32,145 bases of DNA from Rhodomicrobium udaipurense JA643 (GTDB lineage Bacteria; Pseudomonadota; Alphaproteobacteria; Rhizobiales; Rhodomicrobiaceae): assembly GCF_000636015.1 (NCBI RefSeq), contig NZ_JFZJ01000029.1:1-32145 (forward strand), in the 5' to 3' direction. Below the pieces are notes generated by a model. The model was not told where the DNA came from, searched no databases, and saw only the letters and a program-made list of their open reading frames with translations. The translations under genes were made by a program, and so were the position numbers. Positions 9,321 through 17,931 of this stretch are shown piece after piece. Numbering within the stretch: position 1 is the stretch's first letter; each line of letters opens with the position of its first letter.

Positions 9321-10970
9321 TCATAGTTCTGTGCTGAAGTGGCGCGCCACTTCCGAACAAAAACTGGGCACTCCCGCCGGGGCAGCCCCGCCGCCCATAA
9401 CCAGACGTTCCAACGTGGTCCGGCGGCCGATGATGCGGATTTCCTCGTCGTCCACTTCCACCTGATCGATGACCGAGCGGATATAGGCGCGCCGGAACGG
9501 CGTGTCGCCGGTCAGGACGTTGGCGCGCATCACTGCAACGAAGGCGGCGATTTTGTCGTCCGTGATGCGGGACAGCGGGCTGTTTTCCGCGACGGCGCGA
9601 TCAAGAGCTATTTGTGCGAGGTCGCGCTCGGTTCTGACAGCACCCATGCGATCCTTCAGCGTCTCGTCGGCGAGATCGGCCGCACCACTTTCAATGGCGG
9701 CGTAGAGCCGGTCGAGGCGTGCTTTGGCATCGGTGACTTTGGCCCGCAAGGCCGACAGGCGCGCGCCATGATCTTCGTCCTTCGCAGTCTGCCGCTGGAT
9801 CAAACCGGCGAGCAGCTCGCTGACGCGCTCCGGCGTGAGCAGTCTCTCAGCCAGCCGCTCGGTCACAAACCTATCGAGTTTTTCCATCGGGATCGACCGG
9901 CCTTTGCAGGCCGACTTGCCCTGCTGAGCGCAGGTGGCGCAGGTGTAGTACCGATAGCGCCCTGACTTCCCTGTACGCAGCGTCATGCCCCCGTTGCAGC
10001 TGGCGCAGGTGGCGATGCCGGTCAGCAAAATGGGGCCCGTCACGACGCGCGGCGGCATCACCCGCGGATTTCTCGCCTTGAGGGCTGCCTGCACAGCGTC
10101 AAACGTTGCGGCGTCAATGATCGGATCGACGGCGACGCCGATCTGTTCCGACTCGGGCTTCGCTTTCCTTGTTTTCCAGACCTTGCGGTTGAAGCAGTGT
10201 TCACCCTTGTAAGTCGGGCGCGTAAGGATTTGGTGGAGCGGGCCGATGCCCCAGCGGGCGCCGACGCGGGTACGGTAGCCGCGCTCGTTGAGCCAGCAGG
10301 TCACGGCCTTCACGCCGAGCGGGCCGGACGTGCCGTCGCCCTTGCTGAACAGGCGAAACATCAACCGCACGACTTCAGCTTCGACGGGATCGACGGCGAG
10401 GCGCTTCTTAGTTTTCGCTCCACGCTGTTCGGCGGCGACCACGGCATAGCCGTAGGGCGCCTTCGAGCCGTTCCAGAAGCCCTGGCGCGCATTTTCCTGC
10501 ATGGCACGGAGCGTGTGTTTCGCGTTTTCCTTGGACTGGTATTCGTCGAACAGGGCGAAGACCTGGCGCACCATCACGCTCATCGGGTCGTCGCCGAGGT
10601 CCTGCGTGATGCTGACGAGACGGACGCCTGCCTTGCGCAAACGCCGGACATGGTACTCCAGCGCGAAATGGTCGCGCGCGAAGCGGCTGAAGGAGTGGAC
10701 GATCACGACATCGAAAGGCGGCGCGTCCTGCGTTGCCATGTCGAGCAGCCGCTGCAGTTCAGGCCGGCGGTCATCCATGCCGCTCGCGCCGGGCTCCGTG
10801 AATTCGATCACCACGTCCCAGCCGCGCGCCGCGCAGAAGGCAGCCGCCTGCCGGCGCTGGTCCGGGATCGAAAGATCGGCTTCGGCCTGACGGCCGGTCG
10901 AAACGCGCAGATAGAGCGCCGCACGTTTGCCAGGGACCTGGCCGCTTTCCTCTTTAGTGGTGATGGTCAT
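9321..10970 (-). CDS. Large serine recombinase
   Basis: This 549-residue site-specific recombinase of the resolvase/invertase superfamily should integrate or excise a mobile element through a serine-linked intermediate. The catalytic domain (about 16-165) shows YLRVST with nucleophile Ser24 and the conserved FSRFARD near residue 95. A Recombinase domain (about 170-300) follows. A zinc ribbon has Cys322, Cys325, Cys344 and Cys347, and a coiled coil spans about 385-480. The N-terminal extension of about 15 residues has other possible starts. The last codons run over an 18-bp perfect palindrome (9336-9353). No structural phage or conjugation genes are adjacent, so the cognate element may be the surrounding mosaic or may be lost. 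Confidence 0.9.
   Translation of the reverse strand: MTITTKEESGQVPGKRAALYLRVSTGRQAEADLSIPDQRRQAAAFCAARGWDVVIEFTEPGASGMDDRRPELQRLLDMATQDAPPFDVVIVHSFSRFARDHFALEYHVRRLRKAGVRLVSITQDLGDDPMSVMVRQVFALFDEYQSKENAKHTLRAMQENARQGFWNGSKAPYGYAVVAAEQRGAKTKKRLAVDPVEAEVVRLMFRLFSKGDGTSGPLGVKAVTCWLNERGYRTRVGARWGIGPLHQILTRPTYKGEHCFNRKVWKTRKAKPESEQIGVAVDPIIDAATFDAVQAALKARNPRVMPPRVVTGPILLTGIATCASCNGGMTLRTGKSGRYRYYTCATCAQQGKSACKGRSIPMEKLDRFVTERLAERLLTPERVSELLAGLIQRQTAKDEDHGARLSALRAKVTDAKARLDRLYAAIESGAADLADETLKDRMGAVRTERDLAQIALDRAVAENSPLSRITDDKIAAFVAVMRANVLTGDTPFRRAYIRSVIDQVEVDDEEIRIIGRRTTLERLVMGGGAAPAGVPSFCSEVARHFSTEL
9336..9353. repeat. Perfect 18-bp palindrome at the recombinase 3' end
   Basis: GAAGTGGCGCGCCACTTC reads the same on both strands. 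It lies within the last codons of the serine recombinase. It could be a recombination half-site pair or chance in GC-rich coding DNA. Confidence 0.4.
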
Positions 10971-10982
10971 CGGCGTGCCCGT

Positions 10983-11237
10983 TTAGCGGCGATATCGTCC
11001 AGATGTTTGAAGCTTTTGTGAGTCCGCGCGCCGGTTTTGCGACGGGGCCGGCGAAGCACCATCCGCCTCGCCTGCCGCGTTCGACATAATCGCGTTGAGC
11101 AGTGGCATCAGGAAGGCCTCGACCGCATCCAGCTCCGCCGCAGCGACGGCAGGGTGCAAAGGCAGATCGTCGACGACGCGCCACGTCTGGGTAACGCCGT
11201 CTGCCTGCTGCCCTGTATGGTGCGGAACCCTGGCCAT
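10983..11237 (-). CDS. Possible small protein upstream of the recombinase
   Basis: An 84-residue open frame ends 12 bases before the recombinase start on the same strand. The middle, with HPAVAAAELDAVEAFL, looks like a real folded segment: a short acidic amphipathic helix with alphaproteobacterial codon use. Small accessory ORFs commonly precede such recombinases in alphaproteobacteria. There is no strong ribosome site before ATG 11237 and the C-terminal third is low in hydrophobics, so this may be a degenerate or spurious frame. Confidence 0.4.
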   Translation of the reverse strand: MARVPHHTGQQADGVTQTWRVVDDLPLHPAVAAAELDAVEAFLMPLLNAIMSNAAGEADGASPAPSQNRRADSQKLQTSGRYRR

Positions 11238-11365
11238 GGCAGCAGTGTGCCCGAAGGGCCTCCCGAATTTCCTGGCCGTTGGCTGGTCATCATGCCGATC
11301 TTCCTGGCTTCACCAGCTTTTTGGGTGGTTATCGAAATTCAGGCTAGCAAGCTATTTGTAAGCTG

Positions 11366-11490
11366 TTTTCATTGAATGTCATCCATTTTCATGTGATTAT
11401 GGGGGTAGTGTTCAATTTTCACGGCAGGGTATCGATTTTCATGGGTCACGATCCCCAGAATCACTTTTCAGGCCCGGTTACCGTTTTTCA
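11366..11490. repeat. Phased array of six TTTTCA motifs before the Fic gene
   Basis: TTTTCA starts at 11366, 11386, 11416, 11436, 11465 and 11485, giving spacings of 20, 30, 20, 29 and 20 bases. The second, fourth and sixth copies extend to TTTTCATG. This amounts to about 2.5 units of a 49-50 bp repeat, each with two motifs near whole helical turns apart. Because 50 is not a multiple of three, it is a DNA-level repeat although the Fic frame stays open through it. Possible roles are an operator array or a leftover transposase-binding end such as the multi-repeat ends of IS21-family elements; no istA or istB is present. Confidence 0.65.
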
Positions 11491-13009
11491 TGACCGCAGG
11501 CTTCCGGAGGAGGCGCTGCCCGCAGGGTATGCCGCCCTGATCGATGCCTATCGCCTTGCCGTGCCCGTGCCGCTGAGGCTGGCCGCCATCGGGCAGCGCC
11601 ATAAAATCTATGAGGCGGAAGGCTGGCGGATCTTCACGCCCCGCCACACGCCGCACGCCGACCTGGCCGGCCACCTGACATTCGCCCTGCGCTATGAGGG
11701 GCTCGATCTGTGCGTGCTCAAGACCCTGTTCAGGGCGACCGGGCCTGAACCTGTCGCCGATATCGTCCGGGCAGCACCGACGGGCTCGTTCGCGCGCCGC
11801 GTCTGGTTTCTCTACGAATGGCTGATGCAGGCCCGCCTCGACCTGCCGGACGCGGCCAGCGGCGCCTATGCGCTCATCGTCGACCCCGAACAGCAATGGG
11901 CAGCAGGCGGCGTCACATCCACGCGCCACCGCGTCAAAAACAACCTTCCGGGCACGCCCGCCTTTTGTCCGATGATCTTCAGGACGCCCACCCTTGAGGC
12001 GTTCGTCACCAGAAACCTTGCCGGGGAAGCGCGCGCGCTGGTGGCGGGCGTGCCCGCCGATCTGCTGGCACGGACGGCGGCGTTCCTGCTGCTGAAGGAT
12101 TCACGGTCCAGCTTCGAGATCGAAGGCGAGGACCCGCCGCAAGATCGTATCCAGCGCTGGGGCCAGGTGATTGCGGAAGCCGGACGGCGCCCGGTCGACC
12201 GGGCCGAGCTCGAACGCCTGCAAAGGATTGTTATCGGCGATGCGCGTTTCGTTCATCTGGGATTACGCACCGAAGGCGGGTTCGTCGGTGAGCATGATCG
12301 CACGACCGGCGCGCCGATCCCCGATCACATCAGCGCGCGGCATGAAGACCTGAGCGGTCTGGTGGATGGCCTCACCGCCTTCGACAGGATGGTCGCGCCG
12401 GCGCTGGACCCTGTACTGGCGGCAGCCCTGCTCGCTTTCGGCTTTGTCTATATCCATCCCTTCGAAGACGGAAACGGACGACTGCATCGCTTTTTGATCC
12501 ATCATGTTCTGGCGGAGCGTGGATTCAATCCGCCCGGTGTCGTGTTTCCAGTGTCCGCTGTTATTCTCGACCGGATCGAAGAGTACCGGCGCACGCTCGA
12601 AAGCTACTCGCAAAGGATGCTGCCGCTTGTTCGCTGGCGGCCGACCGATCGCAACAACGTCGAGGTTTTGAACGACACTGCCGACTTTTACCGCTACTTC
12701 GACGCCACGCCACATGCCGAGTTCCTGTTCTCCTGCGTCGCGCGGACAATTGACGTCGATCTGCCGGCAGAAACCGCTTTTCTGAAGGCTTACGACACAT
12801 TCAAAGCGCGCGTACTGAATATTGCCGACATGCCGGACCGGCTGCTCGACCTGCTGTTCCGCTTCCTGCGCCAGAATGGCGGGACGCTGTCGAAGCGCGC
12901 GCGCGAACGTGAATTCGCCGGTCTGACCGACCGGGAAGCGGCTGAGATCGAGGCGATTTTCACGGAAACAAACCCCGTTGCCGCTTCCGCAGCCGCCCAG
13001 ATTCGTTGA
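11441..13009 (+). CDS. Fic family AMP-transferase (class II, with inhibitory helix)
   Basis: Fic proteins usually transfer AMP from ATP to a hydroxyl group on target proteins. The catalytic motif HPFEDGNGR is complete at about residues 339-347. An inhibitory motif of the form S-x-x-x-E-G (Ser224, Glu228, Gly229) lies N-terminal to the Fic fold, which defines class II and predicts self-inhibition. An N-terminal domain of about 200 residues precedes it and a C-terminal winged-helix-like tail follows. The start is uncertain: the frame is open from 11372, and ATG 11441 has only a distant AGGG. The first ~15 residues are encoded by the repeat array, so the native start may have been altered by an insertion. 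It may be a stand-alone toxin or regulator; the target is unknown. Confidence 0.82.
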   Translation: MGHDPQNHFSGPVTVFHDRRLPEEALPAGYAALIDAYRLAVPVPLRLAAIGQRHKIYEAEGWRIFTPRHTPHADLAGHLTFALRYEGLDLCVLKTLFRATGPEPVADIVRAAPTGSFARRVWFLYEWLMQARLDLPDAASGAYALIVDPEQQWAAGGVTSTRHRVKNNLPGTPAFCPMIFRTPTLEAFVTRNLAGEARALVAGVPADLLARTAAFLLLKDSRSSFEIEGEDPPQDRIQRWGQVIAEAGRRPVDRAELERLQRIVIGDARFVHLGLRTEGGFVGEHDRTTGAPIPDHISARHEDLSGLVDGLTAFDRMVAPALDPVLAAALLAFGFVYIHPFEDGNGRLHRFLIHHVLAERGFNPPGVVFPVSAVILDRIEEYRRTLESYSQRMLPLVRWRPTDRNNVEVLNDTADFYRYFDATPHAEFLFSCVARTIDVDLPAETAFLKAYDTFKARVLNIADMPDRLLDLLFRFLRQNGGTLSKRAREREFAGLTDREAAEIEAIFTETNPVAASAAAQIR

Positions 13010-13145
13010 TGGCAGTGATACGAACCCTGGATTGACCAGGTCATAGACTGGTCATTGTTGTCCTGAAGACCGAAGTGGCGGTGACATTGAGCGCGAAGCG
13101 TGTTGTTTTGATCTGCACGCGTGCTCACGGAGCCGAAATCAGCCC

Positions 13146-13631
13146 ATGCAATGGTCGGTGTTGCCGGAGCTTCAGGACGCGCCGCCGCTTGATGACGAGG
13201 ATCTTGCCTGCCTGCAGGAAATCCGCGATGCGCTCGCCCGGCACGGCAAGCTGAAGCGTTTCGCGATCCATCTGGCGCATCGGCACTTCGAGCTCGGCCC
13301 GGATGAAATATTGATCGAGCGCCCTGATCCCGATGGACGGACCCAGCATGTAACCGTGGGAAAGCGCGGTGACGAAAAGGACGCCCAGCCGACAACATGG
13401 CTGTTCGAAGAAGGTCCCGAGCTGTTGTTGTCGGACGCGGTCTATTGTGTGTGCGTGTCCGACCCTAAAGCGACAGATGCCTGTGTGCGCCATGGCAGGA
13501 GCCGATCACCAGGCGGAGCGCACCAAAAGGATGAGTCAGCGAAGAGCAGACGGATTTCGGAAGATAAGGGCCGGCATGAGCAGGGCTTTCCTGCCAGCGG
13601 GCATGATCGCGACAGGGCGCGTGATAGGTAG
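13146..13631 (+). CDS. Uncharacterised conserved-looking protein
   Basis: I do not recognise a named domain. The 161-residue product has a coherent N-terminal 120 residues, including HLAHRHFELGPDEILIERPD and a TTWLF segment followed by a Cys-x-Cys (VYCVCVSD). After residue ~120 the composition turns very polar and basic, suggesting a disordered tail or a shifted 3' end. It is on the plus strand, 136 bases after the Fic gene and convergent with the large helicase. An opposing minus-strand frame over the same bases looks less protein-like. Similar short proteins occur in alphaproteobacterial genomic islands, but I cannot assign a role. Confidence 0.55.
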   Translation: MQWSVLPELQDAPPLDDEDLACLQEIRDALARHGKLKRFAIHLAHRHFELGPDEILIERPDPDGRTQHVTVGKRGDEKDAQPTTWLFEEGPELLLSDAVYCVCVSDPKATDACVRHGRSRSPGGAHQKDESAKSRRISEDKGRHEQGFPASGHDRDRARDR

Positions 13632-13694
13632 GTCCTGCTTCGCACCAACAAAATGATGGCTAGAAATCGGCGGCGCCGGACGATAGCGCCTCCG

Positions 13695-16600
13695 CTATGC
13701 CGGCAACGCCTCAGCCATTTCCAGATAGCGGCAGAACGCGTTGGCGAGCTGCATCTGCCGAGGGGTCTTGCATTCGGCCTCGAAAATCTCCGGGGATGAG
13801 ACAAGGATCGCCATGCACTTCGCACGGGAGACCGCGACATTGAAGCGATTGGCGCTGTAGAGGAATTCCATGCCACGCGGGGCGTCGGCATGGCTGGATG
13901 TCGCCATCGAATAGATGGCAATGGGCGCTTCCTGCCCCTGAAACTTATCGACAGTGCCGACACGCACGCCCGGGTGGCGCTGCTGAATCTCGAAGACCTG
14001 CGCATTGTAGGGCGTGATGACGACGATATCGTCGAGCGTGACAGGTCTTTCGATGCCATCGCGGTCGATCCAGCGCGTGTTGCCATTCAGGATCGTCATC
14101 ACGATCTGCGTCACGGTGCCGGCCTCTTCGACCGAATAGCTTTTGTTGCCGGCGTGCTCGACGGGGACGTAGCGAAGGCCGGAGCCTTTTATGGGTCCGT
14201 CGGACAGTATGACCTGCTTCTCGCAGCCTGCCACGGGGTGGAGCTTGCCCTCATAGAAGAGCTCGGAATCGAACGCGCAGATCGGTGGGTTCATGCGCCA
14301 GGTTTCAGCGAGGAACAGGCCACGATCCGGGTCGATCGTCTGACTGCCGCCGAGCACATGCTCCAGCGAGGACACGCCTGTACTGTCAGGGTGCGTTCCC
14401 TGCGTCGGCTGATCGAGCTGCTGCGGATCGCCGAGCAGAATGAGCCGTTTGGCGGCGTGCGATACGGCCAGCACATTGGCGAGGGACATCTGGGCGGCTT
14501 CGTCGACGACAAGAACGTCGAGAACGTCCTGCGCATCGGCCGCAGACCATAGAAACCCTGTCGCGCCCGCCACCTGGTATTGCCCGGAGGCCAGCTTCCC
14601 GAACAGCTCCTTGTTGTCTTTGGCAAACTTCAGACGCGGTTGATCGTCCTCTTTTTCCTTAGCCTTCTGGACGCAGCAGAGATCCAGTTTCATTTCCTCG
14701 GCTGCTTCGAGGACCTTATCCAGCAGGTTGCGGATCACCTTGTGGCTGTTGGCCGTGATTCCGACCTTCATGCCCTGTTGAACGAACCTGCAGATCATGC
14801 GGGCGCCCGTGTGGGATTTCCCCGTGCCGGGCGGACCCTGGACCGGCAGCACGCCGCCTTCAAACTGGCCGGCAAGCCGAAGTGCTGCGTCGAGCGTCGT
14901 CTCGCCTTCATTCTGAATGGCATCGCCGTTGATGCGAGGCGGGACTCTCAGGAGGAGGTCTCTCGCCGCGAGGTAGGGACCGGGACCTGCGATGCCGTGA
15001 TCGGCGACGTGCTCCCCGATACGGAGCAGGCATTCGGCCTGCTCCTTCGATGGAATTATCTCGTGAACATAGATGGCCTCGGGATGAAGGTCTGCCGACG
15101 CGCCTGTCTTCTTGATGTCGATTGTCCTGGACTCGGGGGAAATCGCAGCGACTTCGCCGAGCTTGTCACCTCCAACGGCACGCAGGTCTTTGCCGGCCCG
15201 GATGTCGGTGTCCTGCTGCGGGAACGCATATCGATGCGTCGGTACTCGCACCTTTCCGACTTTCGGCAGCTCGGTGATGTACGTCAAACCTGACAGTGCG
15301 ACCCGCTCATCGATCAGTTCATCGGCGCTGAGCGCCTTCAGCCTGAAATGTTCCCACCACGTTGCCTTATCTTCGCGGCGGTGCCAGTCGAGAATATTGG
15401 CAAGGACCCATTGCGCATGCTGTTCTTCGCTGCGCTGTGCGGGGTCGACCGGGATGCCGGTTGTCAGACGCTCCACCAGCCTGTTGACCCGTTCCTGCCT
15501 CTCTGAAATCGCTTCGCTCGGTCCGTCCTGGCCGGGCGCCGGGCGCGGTACGTTGGCGCCTTGCGCTACAAGGTCGGACCGGAGCGTCTCCAGCCAGTTG
15601 CGGAGCGCTTCCGTGGAAACGCAGTCATCCTGATTGTAGCCCTGGACGATGTCCCGGTCCCTGGATGAGATTGAATGATGGTCGCCAAGCTCCAGCCCGG
15701 CCTGAAGCGAAGCGAGCGCGATATTTGCATCGCTGAGCGGGACCACCCTTTCGTAACCGTAGAAGGCTTCGAGCCGCTTGATCGAATAGCTTTCGACACT
15801 GGCCCGCAGCGCGTTGCGCACGACGCTGTAAAGGTCCACGAAAACGAGGCCGCGCAGCAGGTCGTCGATCTCGTTTTCACGGGATGCGTAGCGGCCCATC
15901 AGGCGTTTCAGGGCCGCCGGTTCGTATGGCGCAAAATGATAGATATGCAGATCGGCGCAGGTCTTTTTTCGCTCGATGACGAAATCGACAAACCGCTCGA
16001 AAGCGGCCTTTTCTTCGGTCCTGTCAAACGACCAGTCGGCGCGGTAAGCGGCATTGCCGCTCTCATCGCGGAAGTGATAACCGAAAAGGTATTCAAGGCC
16101 GTGCTCGCCGACGAAGGGATCGCCTTCGAGGTCGAAGAAGATATCGCCGGGTGACGGCGCCGGGAGCGCGCTAAGCCCCAGTTCCGGCTGGACACTCAGG
16201 AGCTCATAGCGGCGCTGACCGGATTCCCGGGCTTCGAACTGAATGAGGGCCTGACTCTTGACCTTCTCGTAGGATTGAACTGCACCGCGCTTCGGCTTCC
16301 ACGCCAGCGGCGTTGGCAGCGTCGCAAGCCCCGCCAGCGTATTAACGCCGTTCTCCCGCAGCTCTGTAATCTGGTTGCGGGATATACCAGCCACGTAGGA
16401 GAGGTGATCGTCGGTGCGCCGCCGCTTGTCGCAGGTCTCGCTCCAGCGGCAGACATCGCAGTGATCGTTCGGTTCGGGATAGGTGTCCGGGCCGAGCTGC
16501 CCGTCCGTCACGCGTTCGATCGCCGCTTTCGCCTTCCTGAAGTAGGCGGCAAAATCCGCGGTGCGATAAGAGTGCGACACGAAATCAGTCCACGGGGCGA

Positions 16601-17108
16601 CCACGTGCGCGAACTCAGGCTGGCAGTCCTGCATGCCAGCCAGCATCTCTGAATAGAGACAAAGCTGCAGGACGGTGCCGCCCTTGGTCTCGCGCGCGAG
16701 CTTTGTGTCTGTTACCTCGTAGGACCAGTCGCCGAAGACGCTCGGCATGCTGACGCGGCGCAGGATATCGGCGCGGCCGGCCCAGCGGCCGCTGCGCAGC
16801 GATCCCTGGATGATGATTTCGCGGCCGCCCTTCATGGCGTCGAGCGTTGCATTGACGCTCGTGTCCGAATTATCGACGCCTTCGATCGTCACCGCATCCA
16901 GCCCGCTGGCCTTCAGGTGATCGATAAACGCCTGCTCGTGCCGGAATCCGCGCTCCCGCAGGATTTCAAGCAGCGGGTCCCAATGGATCGGTTTGGCGAG
17001 TGTGCCGTTCGTGACCTGAATATCGAGCGCTGTAAGGTGCCCACAGTTCAAGTGGCCAACCAAATCGGTGGCGCTCAACCCTATCCCATCATGAATCTTC
17101 ATCATCAT
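13695..17108 (-). CDS. TM0106-type RecB-like nuclease, DEDD exonuclease and SF1 helicase fusion
   Basis: This 1137-residue protein combines three enzyme modules. An N-terminal Cas4/RecB-like nuclease (about 10-230) has Cys22 plus Cys217, Cys220 and Cys226, fitting an iron-sulphur cluster, with Asp113, the DTK motif near 134-136 and Gln148 as active-site candidates. A middle RNase H-like exonuclease (about 320-515) shows FFDLEGDP (Asp326, Glu328) and QDDCVS near 493. A C-terminal UPF1/Dna2-like SF1 helicase has Walker A GPPGTGKS (about 758-765), Walker B VVDEAAQ (867-873), GDPQQLDQ and VGTVDKFQGQE. Likely activity is ATP-driven unwinding with end processing of DNA or RNA. Such proteins occur in defence-rich islands, but the biological role is not settled. 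All key residues are intact. Confidence 0.88.
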   Translation of the reverse strand: MMMKIHDGIGLSATDLVGHLNCGHLTALDIQVTNGTLAKPIHWDPLLEILRERGFRHEQAFIDHLKASGLDAVTIEGVDNSDTSVNATLDAMKGGREIIIQGSLRSGRWAGRADILRRVSMPSVFGDWSYEVTDTKLARETKGGTVLQLCLYSEMLAGMQDCQPEFAHVVAPWTDFVSHSYRTADFAAYFRKAKAAIERVTDGQLGPDTYPEPNDHCDVCRWSETCDKRRRTDDHLSYVAGISRNQITELRENGVNTLAGLATLPTPLAWKPKRGAVQSYEKVKSQALIQFEARESGQRRYELLSVQPELGLSALPAPSPGDIFFDLEGDPFVGEHGLEYLFGYHFRDESGNAAYRADWSFDRTEEKAAFERFVDFVIERKKTCADLHIYHFAPYEPAALKRLMGRYASRENEIDDLLRGLVFVDLYSVVRNALRASVESYSIKRLEAFYGYERVVPLSDANIALASLQAGLELGDHHSISSRDRDIVQGYNQDDCVSTEALRNWLETLRSDLVAQGANVPRPAPGQDGPSEAISERQERVNRLVERLTTGIPVDPAQRSEEQHAQWVLANILDWHRREDKATWWEHFRLKALSADELIDERVALSGLTYITELPKVGKVRVPTHRYAFPQQDTDIRAGKDLRAVGGDKLGEVAAISPESRTIDIKKTGASADLHPEAIYVHEIIPSKEQAECLLRIGEHVADHGIAGPGPYLAARDLLLRVPPRINGDAIQNEGETTLDAALRLAGQFEGGVLPVQGPPGTGKSHTGARMICRFVQQGMKVGITANSHKVIRNLLDKVLEAAEEMKLDLCCVQKAKEKEDDQPRLKFAKDNKELFGKLASGQYQVAGATGFLWSAADAQDVLDVLVVDEAAQMSLANVLAVSHAAKRLILLGDPQQLDQPTQGTHPDSTGVSSLEHVLGGSQTIDPDRGLFLAETWRMNPPICAFDSELFYEGKLHPVAGCEKQVILSDGPIKGSGLRYVPVEHAGNKSYSVEEAGTVTQIVMTILNGNTRWIDRDGIERPVTLDDIVVITPYNAQVFEIQQRHPGVRVGTVDKFQGQEAPIAIYSMATSSHADAPRGMEFLYSANRFNVAVSRAKCMAILVSSPEIFEAECKTPRQMQLANAFCRYLEMAEALPA

Positions 17109-17279
17109 CTGACGATATCAATGAAACCCGGCCCACTCCAAAGGGAATCAACAAAATACAAATCGTTCGCGAGCGTCTCGGGGTGGCAGCGCAGGGCATG
17201 TCGCTCATCGACCATTCTCGGCCGAGGACTCTCCAGCCCGACCTGCCGGCCGGCCGGCGGATGTAGATTGCGGAGGTCT

Positions 17280-17541
17280 TTAAGTGCGAGTGCTTTTTCG
17301 AGCTTTGGCGTCGAGCGCCTCGTTCAGCAGGTCGCCAAGACGAAGGCCCAGCGTTTCCGCGACACGCAGGCAGACGATTAGACTTGGCGAACGTTCGCCT
17401 TTCTCAATCATGGCCGATGGCTGTCCGGCTCACGCCTGAAAGCGCGCCAAGCCTTTGCAGCGACAATCCCTGGCGTTCCCGCTCTTCCCGAATCCTTTGC
17501 ATAACAAAGACAAGTATACGCTCGGCGTCACTGTATTTCAT
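17280..17541 (-). pseudogene. Frameshifted XRE-type regulator upstream of the helicase
   Basis: From ATG 17541 one frame reads a Cro/C1-type helix-turn-helix up to SGVSRTAIG, then stops. The next minus-strand frame continues exactly where expected with MIEKGERSPSLIVCLRVAE and ends at 17280 after LGLRLGDLLNEAL. Removing one base of the GGCC at about 17412-17415 would give a normal ~86-residue regulator. It may be inactive, an assembly error, or a rare recoded gene. It is transcribed toward the helicase and has three TGnCACTA repeats upstream that look like its operator. Confidence 0.75.
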
Positions 17542-17576
17542 AAGTACAGATTGGCGCAAATTTAGAGCAAGCGTGA

Positions 17577-17612
17577 TGACACTATTGTGTCACTACCGCA
17601 GTAATGGCACTA
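17577..17612. promoter_or_regulatory. Putative operator of the XRE gene
   Basis: Three direct copies of TGnCACTA start at 17577, 17588 and 17605. The first two also form an inverted repeat, TGACAC-TATT-GTGTCA (17577-17592). The site lies 35-70 bases upstream of the regulator's ATG, the usual place for an autoregulatory operator, and also upstream of the divergent gene at 17663. Confidence 0.5.
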
Positions 17613-17662
17613 ATGTATATTATATCCGTCACGGTACATCGCTTATGCAAATGTAGAATAGA

Positions 17663-17931
17663 ATGACGTTTATAAAATTGTTTGGCGCCCTCGTTGTCTT
17701 TTCACTGCCCGCACTCGCCCATTCAGTGCGCCTGCAAAGACTTCAACCTGCTTTCGAAAACTTCGAGGCAGGCTTTGCCTGGCTGAAGCACTGTGGAGAT
17801 TTCAAAAAGAACCCTTCCTATTGCAGACAGTGTTCGTGCAGGCGATTGCTTTGACAAACGCCTACGCAATCAGGAACGCCCGCCGCATTTTTCCTGAAAA
17901 TGGATTTGAACAAAGAAAGAGGCATTGGTGA
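17663..17931 (+). pseudogene. Frameshifted small exported protein
   Basis: ATG 17663 begins a clear signal peptide (MTFIKLFGALVVFSLPALAHS), followed by DFKKNPSYC. That frame soon ends, but another plus-strand frame continues with VFVQAIALTNAYAIRNARR and stops at 17929-17931, overlapping the ATG of the next lipoprotein gene as TGATG. The two parts fit one ~88-residue secreted protein with a single frameshift near 17825. The overlap suggests it was once translationally coupled to the lipoprotein. I do not recognise the family. Confidence 0.5.
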
